From Nonomuraea sp. NBC_00507 (GTDB taxonomy: Bacteria; Actinomycetota; Actinomycetes; Streptosporangiales; Streptosporangiaceae), in NCBI RefSeq assembly GCF_036013525.1, contig NZ_CP107853.1:4154001-4218000 (forward strand): a DNA stretch of 64,000 nucleotides, written 5' to 3'. Of this stretch, positions 34,615-46,407 are shown one piece after another (within the stretch, counting starts at the first letter, position 1; every line of letters starts with the position of its first letter). Made by a program: the position numbers and the translations under genes. The notes beneath the pieces are model-generated. The model worked only from the letters and a program-made list of their open reading frames with translations. It made no database searches and was not told where the DNA came from.

Positions 34615-35808
34615 TCAGGCGGCGATCTCGGCCGGTTGCCGGTCCGGGAGCGGGAGCCGGTTGACGGTGGCCGGTTCGGTACGGGGGAGGAGGCGGGCGG
34701 CCAGGGCGATCAGCAGGCCCAGGACGACGCCGATGCCGAGTGCGGTACGCAGGCTGGTGGTGTCCGACAGGAAGCCGATCACCACGGGGCCGAGCAGCAG
34801 GCCCGTGTACCCCATCGCGCCCGCCTGGGCGATCGCCGGCCCCGGGGTGTCGGTGGCGGTCCCGGCGAGCGACAGCGTGAGCGGCGAGATCGTCGCCACG
34901 CCGAGGCCCACGAAGAACATCGCGAACACCGCCACCAGCGCCGCGGGAGCCAGCAGCACCACCGCGAAGAACCCGGCCGTGGCAACCCCGGAGACGGTCA
35001 GCATGCCGCGCACGCCGAACCTGGTCCGCAGCCGGTCACCGGTGAGCCTCGCGATCAGCATGCCCGCCTCGAAGACCGGGTAGCCGAGCGCCGCCAGCGC
35101 CTCGGGGGCGCCGAGCTCGTTGCGCATGTAGAGGCCGTTCCAGTCGGCGACCGTGCCCTCCACCATGAACGCGAAGAACATGATGGCGCCGAGCAGGTAG
35201 ACGATCGGCGGCATGCGGCGGCGGCCGCTCGCGGCGGCCTTGGCGGCCGGTGCCTCGGGCAGGTACGTGCGACCGAGCACGATCATGACCGGTAGCGCGG
35301 CCAGGCCGATCAGCGCCACGTTGGCGGTGAACGACAGTCCCAGGGCGATCGACAGGCTGCCGAGGGCGCCTGCCGCGATCGCGCCGACGCACCAGCCCGC
35401 GTGCATGCCGTTCATCAGCGGACGGCCGTACGCCTGCTCGACGGTGGACCCCTGGGCGTTCATGGCGATGTCGACCATGCCGAACCCCAGGCCGAACAGC
35501 GCCACGGCGGCCATGAGCCACGGGAGATCCGGGGCGAAGGCCACGGCCACGAGGCTGAGCGCGGTGAGTGGGCCGCCGACCCGCAGGACCCCCCTGCTGC
35601 CCGCGCGGGTCATGATCCTGCGCATGGACTGCATGGTCACCAGGGCGCCCAGACCCCAGACCAGCAGGATGGCGCCGACCGTGGACTCGGACAGGCCGAG
35701 TTTGTCGGTCAGCGCCGGGATACGCACGGTCATCGTGCCCACCATCAGGCCGCTAAGGACGAAGGTGAGGACCGCCCCGTAGCGGGCGCTCCTCAGGTTG
35801 CGGGTCAT
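34615..35808 (-). CDS. MFS transporter (12-helix type)
   Basis: The 397-residue protein has about twelve membrane segments. The MFS A-like motif is partly kept (SMRRIMTRAGSRGVLRVGG, between helices 2 and 3). The fold and the N-terminus (YGAVLTFVLSGLMVGTMTVR) fit the FucP/YcfS-like efflux or sugar-permease group. The ATG at 35808 has GAGGTG about six bases upstream; the longer upstream frame is not needed. The strand matches the TetR gene 290 bp upstream, which probably controls it. Substrate unknown. Confidence 0.85.
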   Translation of the reverse strand: MTRNLRSARYGAVLTFVLSGLMVGTMTVRIPALTDKLGLSESTVGAILLVWGLGALVTMQSMRRIMTRAGSRGVLRVGGPLTALSLVAVAFAPDLPWLMAAVALFGLGFGMVDIAMNAQGSTVEQAYGRPLMNGMHAGWCVGAIAAGALGSLSIALGLSFTANVALIGLAALPVMIVLGRTYLPEAPAAKAAASGRRRMPPIVYLLGAIMFFAFMVEGTVADWNGLYMRNELGAPEALAALGYPVFEAGMLIARLTGDRLRTRFGVRGMLTVSGVATAGFFAVVLLAPAALVAVFAMFFVGLGVATISPLTLSLAGTATDTPGPAIAQAGAMGYTGLLLGPVVIGFLSDTTSLRTALGIGVVLGLLIALAARLLPRTEPATVNRLPLPDRQPAEIAA

Positions 35809-36098
35809 TCGGCAACACCTCACAAGATCGTTAATCATTTTGGATATCAGTGGCGTGGGGTGACGCATGTGGCACGCCGCTCGGTTGCAGCGTCGTGCGG
35901 GTGGGGCGTCGTGTAGCCAGGCGCCGTGCTGGTCCGCGCCGGCCTCCGCCGCACGCCGTCTCGCCGGCCCGGCGCCGGGTTGGCGGACGGATCGGGGGCG
36001 TGGCGATAGGCGTCGGGTCCTCGCGGACGCCGGACCCTCGGCGGGGTCGGCCGAAGTCCCTCGGCGGCGCTAGGTGCGGGTCGTTGGGACGGGCCGGG
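35809..36098 (-). other. Intergenic region between TetR and MFS genes, with AT-rich MFS promoter
   Basis: The 290 bases between the TetR stop and the MFS start hold no clear gene. The 45 bases nearest the MFS start are much more AT-rich (about 35815-35850, including GTTAATCATTTTGGATATC on the plus strand), which suggests its promoter and any operator lie there. No close copy of the 24-bp TetR palindrome is seen here, so the regulator may act on the MFS gene through a different or degenerate site. Confidence 0.35.
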
Positions 36099-36620
36099 TC
36101 AGGGCGCTTTGGGCGGAGTTTTCAGCAGGGCTCGCAGGCGGCCCTCGAGGGCCTGCAGATCGTCCTCGGTGTTCAGCTCCGGGTCGTGGCTGGCCACGTC
36201 CCAGAGCCCCTCACACGCGAGCCGTACGATCTGCGATGCCTGCGGATCCGGCTCCTCGCTCAACCCCTCGCGATGCCATCGGGCCATCGCGTCACGGAGC
36301 GGCGCGAGCAGGAAGAGGTTGCCCGACGCCCCCGTGACGACCGCCCATCGTCGCAGCCGGCCCGATCGCACGGCGGCCAGCGTCGCGCCCACGTAGCGCT
36401 CGGTGTAGGTCTCATCCGGCTGAGCGGCCATGAGTTCGTCGAAGTCCTCGATCAACCGCTCCACCATGGCCTTGATCAAGGCTTCTTTGGAGCCGTAGTG
36501 ATAGAGGAGGCCGCCCTTGCTCACACCTGCTCGCTCGGCGACGGCCGCGAGCGTGAGCGCGGCCGAGCCCTGGTCGCAGAGGAGCTCCTCCGCCGCGTCC
36601 AAAAGCTCGTCTCGTCTCAT
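36099..36620 (-). CDS. TetR-family transcriptional repressor
   Basis: The 173-residue protein has a TetR DNA-binding domain at residues ~1-46 ([40 protein letters not shown]) and a helical C-terminal ligand domain, slightly short for the family. A perfect 24-bp palindrome starts 7 bases upstream of its ATG and is its most likely operator. The same site lies in the 53-bp gap to the divergent cysteine desulfurase, so both could be affected. The downstream MFS transporter on the same strand is the probable physiological target. Confidence 0.9.
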   Translation of the reverse strand: MRRDELLDAAEELLCDQGSAALTLAAVAERAGVSKGGLLYHYGSKEALIKAMVERLIEDFDELMAAQPDETYTERYVGATLAAVRSGRLRRWAVVTGASGNLFLLAPLRDAMARWHREGLSEEPDPQASQIVRLACEGLWDVASHDPELNTEDDLQALEGRLRALLKTPPKAP

Positions 36621-36626
36621 GTCTTT

Positions 36627-36650
36627 ACTGTACCGTCCGGACGGTACAGT
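36627..36650. promoter_or_regulatory. Perfect 24-bp operator palindrome
   Basis: ACTGTACCGTCC (36627-36638) and GGACGGTACAGT (36639-36650) are exact complements. The site sits in the 53-bp divergent gap between the TetR gene (start 36620) and cysteine desulfurase (start 36674). The repeated GTAC/CGGAC pattern is typical of TetR operators. It is within reach of both promoters. Confidence 0.8.
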
Positions 36651-36673
36651 CGCAAACGAGATACCCTGAGCAC

Positions 36674-37837
36674 GTGACCAGACCGTCGGCCTATCTTGAT
36701 CATGCAGCGACCACGCCCATGCTGCCCGAGGCGATCGAGGCCATGACGGAGCAACTCAAACGGGTGGGAAATCCTTCCTCGCTGCATGCGGCGGGCCGTC
36801 AGGTGCGCAGGGTGGTCGAGGAGTCGCGGGAGACGATCGCCGACGCGCTCGGAGCTCGGCCCAGCGAGGTCGTGTTCACCTCGGGCGGCACTGAAGCGGA
36901 CAACCTCGCGATCAAGGGGCTCTACTGGGCGCGGCAGCCGCGGCGGCGGGTGCTGCTCAGCTCCGTGGAGCACCATGCCGCGCTCGACCCGGCCCATTGG
37001 CTGTCCGGCAGCCAGGGCGCGGAGGTCGAGCTGCTGGACGTCGACGCCTACGGCCGGGTGCACCCCGACACGCTTCGGGAAGCGATCGAGCGCGACCCCG
37101 GCGGCGTGGCGATGATCAGCATCATGTGGGCCAACAACGAGGTCGGCACCGTCCAGCCGGTGCGCGTGCTGGCCGCCATCGCCCGCGACCACGGCATCCC
37201 GTTCCACACCGACGCGGTCCAGGCGATCGGGCAGCTGCCGGTCTCGTTCGCCGAGTCAGGGGCCGACGCCCTCACGCTGACCGGCCACAAGGTCGGCGGC
37301 CCGATGGGGGTCGGCGCGTTGTTGCTGGCCAGAGGGCTGACCCCGGTGTCCGTGCAGCATGGCGGTGGCCAGGAGCGCGACGTGCGCTCCGGCACGCTCG
37401 ACGCCCCCGCCATCGCCGGGCTCGCGGCCGCCGTCAGCACCGCCGTCAAGCATCAGGAGGCCCTGAGCAGCCGTCTGACGGCGCTGCGCGACGAGCTCAT
37501 CGAACGCGTCCGCCAGGCCGTGCCCGACGTGCTGCTCAACGGGGATCCGGACAACCGGCTGCCCGGCAACGCCCACTTCTCCTTCCCCGGCTGCGAGGGT
37601 GACGCGCTGCTCATGCTGCTGGACGCCAAGGGCGTGGAGTGTTCGACGGGCTCGGCCTGCTCGGCGGGCGTGGCGCAGCCGTCACACGTGCTGCTGGCCA
37701 TGGGAGCCGACGCGGCCGCGGCTCGGGGCTCGCTCAGGTTCACCCTGGGCCACACCTCGACCCGCGAGGACGTCGACCGGCTGATCGAGGTGCTCCCGGC
37801 CGTCGTAGAACGCGCCCGCCGCGCCGGCCTCAGCTGA
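36674..37837 (+). CDS. Cysteine desulfurase (NifS/IscS type)
   Basis: The 387-residue PLP enzyme takes sulfur from cysteine for tRNA thiolation and iron-sulfur assembly. It has the substrate histidine in SVEHHAAL (His100), the PLP lysine in [17 protein letters not shown] (Lys206) and the catalytic cysteine in the GSAC loop ([11 protein letters not shown]; Cys329). Length is normal. The GTG start at 36674 has a poor ribosome site. The tRNA-thiolase gene mnmA is 1.1 kb downstream on the same strand, consistent with a sulfur-relay pair. Its last eight bases overlap the convergent DUF695-like gene. Confidence 0.95.
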   Translation: MTRPSAYLDHAATTPMLPEAIEAMTEQLKRVGNPSSLHAAGRQVRRVVEESRETIADALGARPSEVVFTSGGTEADNLAIKGLYWARQPRRRVLLSSVEHHAALDPAHWLSGSQGAEVELLDVDAYGRVHPDTLREAIERDPGGVAMISIMWANNEVGTVQPVRVLAAIARDHGIPFHTDAVQAIGQLPVSFAESGADALTLTGHKVGGPMGVGALLLARGLTPVSVQHGGGQERDVRSGTLDAPAIAGLAAAVSTAVKHQEALSSRLTALRDELIERVRQAVPDVLLNGDPDNRLPGNAHFSFPGCEGDALLMLLDAKGVECSTGSACSAGVAQPSHVLLAMGADAAAARGSLRFTLGHTSTREDVDRLIEVLPAVVERARRAGLS

Positions 37838-38885
37838 GGAAGGGGGCCACCGCGGTCCATCCGGCGTCGGTGCCGACGTCCACCCGGGGCTCGCCCTCCT
37901 CCCAGCCCACGATGAGCTCCTTGGCGTGGATGGCGGCCTCGCCGGTCGGGTCGGCGTAGACGTGGATGGTGCGCAGCCCTTCGGTGCTCAGGTGCGCGGC
38001 GAGCACCGCGTCGTCACGCAGTTTGAGCATGCGGGCGGCCAGCCGCTCCTCGAAGTCGCGCAGCGCGGTCAGCGACGCGCCGATCGGCAGGCCGGCCTCG
38101 TCGCGGTGCGCGTACGGCAGCGTGATCGCGATGTGCTGGTCGAACAGCGGATAGTCGACCGGGCGCAGCGGATAGCGGGCCGTGGCGACGAGTGGCGCGC
38201 CGCCCGCCGTCTGCCCTTCGAGCAGCACCCACTGCTCCTCGTCGAAACCGGAGGCCACGTCGGCGACCACGGCGGGCAGATGCACGGCGGGCACCGCGTC
38301 GATCGGCTCGAACGTGACGGCCGTGATCTCGCCCACCCACCTGGCCACGTCGTCCTCGCCGAGCAGCCAGTCCAGGGCCAGCAGCGCGGTCTCCATCCTG
38401 GTGTCCTCGTCGAGCTCGCCGAAGATCGGATGGTAGGCGGCCACGTCGACCCGCGGTGTGTCCCGTGGCGCCCGCAGGCCCAGCATCAGCTTGTCGAGCG
38501 CGAACTCGAAGCCGCCCACGTCCAGGGTGAGCTCCAGCGCCTGTGGATTGGCCTGCCGCGATGGGTGGAACTCCCAGAGCAGGTCGGCCTCCGGCGCGCC
38601 CTTGGCCCAGCGGTGTGCGAGTGGGCGCAGCTCGGCGTCGCCCGCCGAGGTCACCACCAGGGTGTGCATGGCGTTCCTGCCGGGCGCCACCTCCCAGACC
38701 AGGTCGGGATGCAGCGCGGCGACGGCGGAGGCGAGCAGGTCCTCCAGCCCTCCGGTGTCGCCCGCGGCCACGAGCGAGTCGAGCCGCGGCCTGGTCTCCT
38801 GCCACCACGTCCAGAACTCGGCGATCCCGTCTCCGCGCGGCTCGTCGTCCTCGTCGTCTGCGTCCTTGCGCCCGAACAGTCGCAT
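37830..38885 (-). CDS. Uncharacterised protein with DUF695-like C-terminal half
   Basis: The 351-residue soluble protein starts with an acidic stretch ([20 protein letters not shown]), then an alpha/beta region ([38 protein letters not shown]). The C-terminal half has [20 protein letters not shown] and [14 protein letters not shown], which resembles DUF695. There are no catalytic motifs. It lies on the opposite strand between cysteine desulfurase and mnmA, overlapping the former by eight bases at its 3' end; its 5' end is 67 bp from mnmA in divergent orientation. Its role there is unknown. Confidence 0.75.
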   Translation of the reverse strand: MRLFGRKDADDEDDEPRGDGIAEFWTWWQETRPRLDSLVAAGDTGGLEDLLASAVAALHPDLVWEVAPGRNAMHTLVVTSAGDAELRPLAHRWAKGAPEADLLWEFHPSRQANPQALELTLDVGGFEFALDKLMLGLRAPRDTPRVDVAAYHPIFGELDEDTRMETALLALDWLLGEDDVARWVGEITAVTFEPIDAVPAVHLPAVVADVASGFDEEQWVLLEGQTAGGAPLVATARYPLRPVDYPLFDQHIAITLPYAHRDEAGLPIGASLTALRDFEERLAARMLKLRDDAVLAAHLSTEGLRTIHVYADPTGEAAIHAKELIVGWEEGEPRVDVGTDAGWTAVAPFLS

Positions 38886-38952
38886 GGGCTGAATACTCCC
38901 AGATCCCCGTCATGGTCGCGCACTCCCCGCCGGACAGTAGGCTGGAAAGGTC

Positions 38953-40014
38953 ATGGGATTGCGTGTGCTTGCCGCCATGTCGGGCGGCGTCGACTCCGCC
39001 GTGGCCGCCGCTCGGATCGCCGAGGCGGGCCACGATGTCACTGGTGTCCACCTTGCCCTGTCCGCCAACCCCCAATCTCACCGCACGGGCGCCCGGGGGT
39101 GCTGCACGATCGAGGACTCGCGGGACGCGCGCCGCGCCGCCGACGTGATCGGCATCCCGTTCTACATCTGGGATATGGCCGAGCGTTTCCAGCGTGACGT
39201 GGTCGAGGATTTCGTGGCCGAATACGCGGCGGGCCGCACGCCCAACCCGTGCCTGCGCTGCAACGAGAAGATCAAGTTCGCGGCCGTGCTCGACCGGGCG
39301 CTGGCCCTGGGCTTCGACGCGGTCGCCACCGGTCATCACGCCAGGCTGATCGACGGGGTCCTGTCCAGGAGCGCTGACGAGGGCAAGGACCAGTCCTACG
39401 TGCTGGGCGTGCTCACCCGCGAGCAGCTCGGCCACGCGATCTTCCCGCTGGGTGACTCGACCAAGGCGGAGGTGCGCGCGGAGGCCGCCAGGCGTGGCCT
39501 GACCGTCGCCGACAAGCCCGACAGCCACGACATCTGCTTCATCGCCGACGGCGACACACGGGGCTTCCTGTCCAAGCGGCTCGGGTCGGCGGAAGGGCCC
39601 ATCGTGGACGAGAGCGGCGCGGTGGTCGGCAGCCACCAGGGCGCGCACGGCTACACGATCGGCCAGCGCAAGGGCCTGCACATCGACCGCCCGGCCACGG
39701 ACGGCAGGCCGCGCTATGTGCTGTCGATCGAGCCGGTGTCCAACACGGTCACGGTCGGGCCGCGTTCGGCGCTGGAGGTCACGTCGATCACCTGCGGCCC
39801 GCCGGTCTGGAACGGGCCGTCCGAGGTCTCCGGCGAGCTCGCCGTGCAACTGCGGGCACACGGTGAGGTCTACGGGTGCCGCTTCGAGGAGATCGACGGC
39901 GGGTTGCGCATCGAGCTCGACCGCCCGGCCACGGGCGTCGCGGCGGGCCAGGCGGCCGTCCTCTACCGCGGGGACACCGTCGTGGGGTCCGCCACCATCG
40001 CGGGCGCCTCGTAG
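38953..40014 (+). CDS. mnmA: tRNA 2-thiouridine(34) synthase
   Basis: MnmA (353 residues) thiolates U34 of Lys, Glu and Gln tRNAs using sulfur relayed from cysteine desulfurase. The PP-loop [13 protein letters not shown] is at residues 7-19, the first catalytic cysteine is Cys100 ([12 protein letters not shown]) and the second is Cys195 ([11 protein letters not shown]). The ATG at 38953 has GGAAAGG immediately upstream, and TAGGCT (38938-38943) is a likely -10 box nine bases before it. The last codons GCC TCG TAG are copied, with changes, 35 bp downstream. Confidence 0.97.
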   Translation: MGLRVLAAMSGGVDSAVAAARIAEAGHDVTGVHLALSANPQSHRTGARGCCTIEDSRDARRAADVIGIPFYIWDMAERFQRDVVEDFVAEYAAGRTPNPCLRCNEKIKFAAVLDRALALGFDAVATGHHARLIDGVLSRSADEGKDQSYVLGVLTREQLGHAIFPLGDSTKAEVRAEAARRGLTVADKPDSHDICFIADGDTRGFLSKRLGSAEGPIVDESGAVVGSHQGAHGYTIGQRKGLHIDRPATDGRPRYVLSIEPVSNTVTVGPRSALEVTSITCGPPVWNGPSEVSGELAVQLRAHGEVYGCRFEEIDGGLRIELDRPATGVAAGQAAVLYRGDTVVGSATIAGAS

Positions 40015-40073
40015 CGCTCGCGTCCGAGGGCGTCGTCCCGGCCTCGTAGCGCTCGTCGCGTCCGAGGTCGTGA
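40006..40073. repeat. 35-bp tandem duplication across the mnmA stop
   Basis: GCCTCGTAGCGCTCG (40006-40020) recurs at 40041-40055, followed in both copies by CGTCCGAGG; the second copy has an extra TCG. The period is 35 bp and both copies contain the Ala-Ser-stop codons of mnmA. The repeat ends about 40 bases before the stop of the convergent MBL gene. Confidence 0.7.
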
Positions 40074-40112
40074 CGCCGCCGGCCGAACGGTGGACGCCGG
40101 CCTGACCTGACG

Positions 40113-40745
40113 TCAGCCCAGGGTGACCGACTCGCCGATCTGGAGACGGCGGATGTCGGCGCCGAGCTTGTCGGATTCCACCCTCAGCCAGTTGTCCACG
40201 AGGCCGAGGCCGTTGTCGTTGAGCAGGCCGTCGTGGGTGGAGTACGCCCGCGCGGGGCGTACCGTCCGCAGATACTCCACCATCTCCGCCATCTTCAGCC
40301 ACGGCGCGTTGGTGGGCACCAGCAGCGTGGGCACCTCCGCCTCGGGGACGGTGAGCGCGTCACCTGGGTAGAAGACCTCGTCGTCCACCAGGAAGCCGAC
40401 ATTTTGGACGATCGGCCAATCGGGGTGATTCTTTGCATGCCACTCGCCGAACACCTTCACCCCGAAACCGGCCGCCTCGAAGCCGTCGCCGTGCCGGACC
40501 ACGTTCACCTTGACCGGCACGTCGGACAATTCGCCGGCGACGCCCTCGCACGTCCAGATCTCCACGCCCGGCGGGACGGTCGCGAGCTTGCCAGGATCGA
40601 CGTGGTCGAAGTGCTGGTGGGTGATCAGGACCGCGTCGGCGCCGTCGAGCACCGGGTCCTCGGTGAACGCCCCCGGGTCGATGACGAGGACCTTGCCGTC
40701 CTTTTCCAGGCGTACGCACGCGTGACCGTACTTGGTGAGCTCCAT
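40113..40745 (-). CDS. MBL-fold metal-dependent hydrolase (UlaG-like)
   Basis: The 210-residue protein has a metallo-beta-lactamase fold with the metal motif ITHQHFDHVDPG, a second site around GEWHAKNHPD, and a YPGDALTVPE segment. It is similar to the UlaG-like group of small MBL hydrolases; the substrate is unknown. The ATG at 40745 is seven bases after TAGGCT (40758-40753, minus strand), so translation is probably leaderless. It is divergent from the methionine-synthase-like gene with only 24 bp between start codons, and the two -10 boxes overlap. Confidence 0.88.
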   Translation of the reverse strand: MELTKYGHACVRLEKDGKVLVIDPGAFTEDPVLDGADAVLITHQHFDHVDPGKLATVPPGVEIWTCEGVAGELSDVPVKVNVVRHGDGFEAAGFGVKVFGEWHAKNHPDWPIVQNVGFLVDDEVFYPGDALTVPEAEVPTLLVPTNAPWLKMAEMVEYLRTVRPARAYSTHDGLLNDNGLGLVDNWLRVESDKLGADIRRLQIGESVTLG

Positions 40746-40752
40746 TCGCCAG

Positions 40753-40762
40753 AGCCTACGCT
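40753..40762. promoter_or_regulatory. Overlapping divergent -10 boxes
   Basis: TAGGCT on the minus strand (40758-40753) and TACGCT on the plus strand (40757-40762) share two bases. Each lies seven bases before the start codon of its gene (MBL hydrolase at 40745 and methionine-synthase-like at 40770). The two polymerases could not bind at once, so the promoters should exclude each other. Confidence 0.5.
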
Positions 40763-40769
40763 TGTACCC

Positions 40770-41762
40770 ATGTCTACGTGGGAAGCCACCGGGGTCGGCT
40801 CGCATCCTGGAGATGATCATCTTGAAGCGGTCCGGGTCGTGTTCGGTGAGGTGCCGGGGCTGCCGTACCTGCCCGAGCTGCCGGCCAGGGGTGTCGGCGC
40901 CGACATGGTCGGCAGGACGGCCGCGCTGCTGATCGAACTGCCCGTCGAGGTGCAGCCGTCCGGGTGGCGGCTGACCGACCGGCCCGGGCGTGATCATCAG
41001 CGGGCCGTCGATCATCTGCGGCGGGACCTGGACGCGCTGGAGGAGATCGGGCACGACTACGCCGGGCCGTTGAAGCTCCAGGTCTGCGGGCCGTGGACGC
41101 TGGCCGGGACGATCGAGCTCAGGCACGGGGACAAGGTGCTCTCCGACGCCGGGGCCGTACGCGACCTGACCGCCTCGCTCGCCCAGGGAGTCGCGGACCA
41201 CTGCGCCGAGGTGCGGCGGCGGCTGCCCGGGGTGACGGAGATCGTGCTGCAGCTCGACGAGCCGGGGCTGCCTGGGGTGCTGGCCGGGACCGTGCCGACC
41301 GCCTCCGGGTTCGGCCGGCTCGCCGCCGTGGAGGAATGGCGGGTCGAAGAGTCGCTGCGGCTGTTCGACGATCCGGTCGTGCACTGCTGTGCCCGCTCCG
41401 TGCCGTTCGACATGCTGCGGCGGGGCGGGGTTCGCGGGGTTTCCGTGGACGCCTCGCTGCTGCGGCGGCGGGACCAGGAGACGCTGGGGGAGCTCGTCGA
41501 GGCCGGGGCGATGTTGTTGCTCGGCGTCGTGCCGGGCAGGGACGTGCGGCTGCCGGATGTGGGAGTGATCGCCAAGCCGGCGGTGGAGCTGTGGCGGCGG
41601 CTCGGGTTCCCGCCGGACAAGCTGGCCGGGCAGGTCGTGCTGACCCCGGCGTGCGGGCTGGCCGGGGCGTCCCCCGCCTACGCCAAGGCGGCGCTGGCGG
41701 CGTGCAGGAAGGCCGCCCAGGTGCTCAAGGAGGATCCTACGGGTGGCAGGCAAGAGGGCTGA
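40770..41762 (+). CDS. Cobalamin-independent methionine synthase-like protein
   Basis: This 330-residue protein has the fold of the MetE C-terminal/UROD-like barrel: WEATGVGSHPGDDHLEAVRV, LQVCGPWTLAGTIELRHGDK, IVLQLDEPGLPGVLAGTVP and VHCCARSVPFDMLRR, with CGLAGASPAYAKAALAACRK near the end. It is half the length of MetE, which suggests it acts on a methyl-tetrahydrofolate or other small methyl donor, or has another role; many actinobacteria have this gene beside ligA. The ATG at 40770 is seven bases after a TACGCT box (probable leaderless start). It ends 102 bp before ligA. Confidence 0.85.
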   Translation: MSTWEATGVGSHPGDDHLEAVRVVFGEVPGLPYLPELPARGVGADMVGRTAALLIELPVEVQPSGWRLTDRPGRDHQRAVDHLRRDLDALEEIGHDYAGPLKLQVCGPWTLAGTIELRHGDKVLSDAGAVRDLTASLAQGVADHCAEVRRRLPGVTEIVLQLDEPGLPGVLAGTVPTASGFGRLAAVEEWRVEESLRLFDDPVVHCCARSVPFDMLRRGGVRGVSVDASLLRRRDQETLGELVEAGAMLLLGVVPGRDVRLPDVGVIAKPAVELWRRLGFPPDKLAGQVVLTPACGLAGASPAYAKAALAACRKAAQVLKEDPTGGRQEG

Positions 41763-44134
<2,372 letters not shown>

Positions 44135-44205
44135 CCGCGGTCGCGAGGTGTGGGACCCGGAGTCAGGGTGTTGTGGCGCGGGCGTACATACGCATGGCTT
44201 CGCGT

Positions 44206-44234
44206 TTGCTACGCAGGGTGGTTTTTGGGTATAT
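44206..44234 (+). promoter_or_regulatory. Candidate promoter of the GGDEF-EAL gene
   Basis: TTGCTA (44206-44211), a 17-base spacer and GTATAT (44229-44234) resemble a sigma-70-type promoter in the only AT-richer part of the ligA/GGDEF gap. The leader would be about 90 bases to ATG 44332. A second AT-rich box (CATAGT, about 44302) is closer to the start. Confidence 0.35.
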
Positions 44235-44331
44235 GTCGGAAAGGAGAATTACGGACCGTACGCGCTTGGTTTCGCGAAGTGGGGTGAAGGTCGTACCCTC
44301 CCATAGTGACCTAATGGGGGTTCTGTTACCG

Positions 44332-46407
44332 ATGACTGACCCAACCGACACTCGCGACACCGGACCACGCGTCGGCACGCCGCTCTGGGCGTTCCTCGCA
44401 GGCGTCACCGTGGTCGGCTTCACCGCCCTCGTCGTGGCGATGATCAGGCTGGACTGGGTGGCGCTCGTGGAGCTGGCCCGCACGGCACTGTTCTGGGTGC
44501 TGGCGGTGCTCGTGATCCTGGGCGAGCTCAGGCCCGTGATGGTGTCGTCCGCCAGCCTGGTGGGCGGCACTTACCCGTCCACCATGTTCACCTTCGCCGT
44601 GCTGCTGCACTTCGGCCTGCCGGTCGCGGTGTTGATGCAGGCTGTCGCCGTCGCCATCAACGGGGTGGTGACCCGCAAGTCGTGGCATCGGGTCATGTTC
44701 AACATCGCTCAGTCGACATTGGCGCTCACCGCGGCGGCCGTGGTGCTGGGGGCGTTCGGGATCGCGCCGAGCCCGGCCGCGCCGTGGGAGCCGAGCGGCG
44801 GCCACCTGCCGGCGATCGCGCTGGCCGGGGTGGCCTATTTCGCCTCCAGGGCGACGCTGGTCAGCGGGGCGGTCGCGCTGCACGAACGGCGCTCGATCGT
44901 GCGGGTGCTGAAGGTCACCGTGGGGCCGCAGAGCCTCGTCTACGCCGCGCTGCTCGGCCTGGCGCCCCTGGTCGTCGTGGTCATGAACCATTCGCCCGGC
45001 CTCGTGCCGCTCTTCGTCGCCCCCCTGGCCGCCGTCTACTTCACCGCCACGCTGTCCATGCGCCGCGACCACCAGGCCCTGCACGACGAGCTGACCGGCC
45101 TGCCCAATCGCAAGATGCTCATCGTGAGCACCGAGGAGGCGCTCGCCGAGGCCCGTCAGGACGAGCGGGTCGGTCTGTTCCTGCTCGACCTCGACCGGTT
45201 CAAGGAGGTCAACGACACGATGGGCCACCCGGTGGGCGACCGGCTGCTGCAGATGGTCGCGCACCGGCTCACCCATTCCGTACGCCCCAAGGACGTCGTG
45301 GCCCGGCTGGGCGGCGACGAGTTCGCCGTGCTGCTGCCCTCGATCAGGGACGCCCACGCGGCCAGGGAGGTGGCGGCCAGGTTGCGCGCGGCGCTGACCG
45401 AGCCGGTGCGGCTGGAGGGCATGACCTTCGATGTGGACGCCTCGGTCGGGATCGCGCTCTATCCCGATCACGCGCCCGATTTCGAGCTGCTGCTGCAGCG
45501 GGCCGACGTGGCGATGTACCTGGCCAAGGAGGGACGCACCGGCGTCGAGCTCTACCAGCCGGACAAGGACCGCAACTCGCCCGAGCGGCTCACCTTACTC
45601 GGTGATCTTCGCCGCGCCATCGACAATCGGGAGCTCCGGCTGCACTACCAGCCCAAGGTGAGCCTCGGCAGCGGCGCCGTCCACGGGGTGGAGGCCCTGC
45701 TGCGCTGGCGGCACCCGGTGCACGGGGCGATCGCGCCCTCCGAATACGTTCCTTTGGCCGAGCAGTCCTACCTGATGCGGCAGCTGACCGCGTACGTGAT
45801 CGAAGAGGCTCTCGAGCAGGCCGCTTTCTGGTGGCACACCGGGCTCAGGGTGCAGATCTCGGTCAACATCTCCGCCCGCGACCTGCTCGACTCGGCCCTG
45901 CCCGAGCAACTGGAGGTGGGGCTGGCCAAGTACGGGCTGCCGCCGTCGGCCATCCAGCTGGAGGTGACCGAGCGCATTCTGACCGGCGACCAGGCCTATA
46001 CGCAGGAGACCATCAAGGCGCTGGCCACGCTGGGCGTGCCGCTGGCCCTGGACGACTTCGGCACCGGTTACTCCTCGCTGATCAGGCTGCAGCGGCTGGC
46101 GGTGTCCGAGGTGAAGATCGACGCCTCGTTCGTGCGCAGGATGGCCGGCTCCGAGGACGACGAGCGGATCGTGCGCTCGATCGTGGACCTGGTGCGCTCG
46201 CTCGGGCTGCGTTCGGTGGCCGAGGGCGTCGAGTCGGACGAGGTGGCCGTGCGGCTGGCCGAGATGGGCTGCGACGTGGGGCAGGGCTGGCTTTTCTGCA
46301 AGCCCATGCCCGCCGCCGATGCCACGGTCTGGCTCCGCGAGCGCTCCGAGGCTGCGGCCGCCCAGGTCGAGTTCGGTTACCGGCCCGAGGTCAGCCGCTC
46401 CGCCTGA
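44332..46407 (+). CDS. Membrane GGDEF-EAL protein (c-di-GMP synthesis/breakdown)
   Basis: The 691-residue protein has about eight hydrophobic segments in its first ~240 residues (VTVVGFTALVVAMIRLDW, VLLHFGLPVAVLMQAVAVAI and others), a membrane sensor module of MASE type. The GGDEF domain follows (ELTGLPNRKML, RLGGDEFAVLLPS) with the signature intact, then an EAL domain with EALLRWRHP, ALDDFGTGYSSLIRLQ and GVESDEVAVRLAEMGCDVGQ. Both diguanylate cyclase and phosphodiesterase activity are possible. ATG 44332 is a conservative choice; in-frame ATGs at 44314 and upstream exist. It is downstream of ligA but probably has its own promoter. Confidence 0.9.
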   Translation: MTDPTDTRDTGPRVGTPLWAFLAGVTVVGFTALVVAMIRLDWVALVELARTALFWVLAVLVILGELRPVMVSSASLVGGTYPSTMFTFAVLLHFGLPVAVLMQAVAVAINGVVTRKSWHRVMFNIAQSTLALTAAAVVLGAFGIAPSPAAPWEPSGGHLPAIALAGVAYFASRATLVSGAVALHERRSIVRVLKVTVGPQSLVYAALLGLAPLVVVVMNHSPGLVPLFVAPLAAVYFTATLSMRRDHQALHDELTGLPNRKMLIVSTEEALAEARQDERVGLFLLDLDRFKEVNDTMGHPVGDRLLQMVAHRLTHSVRPKDVVARLGGDEFAVLLPSIRDAHAAREVAARLRAALTEPVRLEGMTFDVDASVGIALYPDHAPDFELLLQRADVAMYLAKEGRTGVELYQPDKDRNSPERLTLLGDLRRAIDNRELRLHYQPKVSLGSGAVHGVEALLRWRHPVHGAIAPSEYVPLAEQSYLMRQLTAYVIEEALEQAAFWWHTGLRVQISVNISARDLLDSALPEQLEVGLAKYGLPPSAIQLEVTERILTGDQAYTQETIKALATLGVPLALDDFGTGYSSLIRLQRLAVSEVKIDASFVRRMAGSEDDERIVRSIVDLVRSLGLRSVAEGVESDEVAVRLAEMGCDVGQGWLFCKPMPAADATVWLRERSEAAAAQVEFGYRPEVSRSA

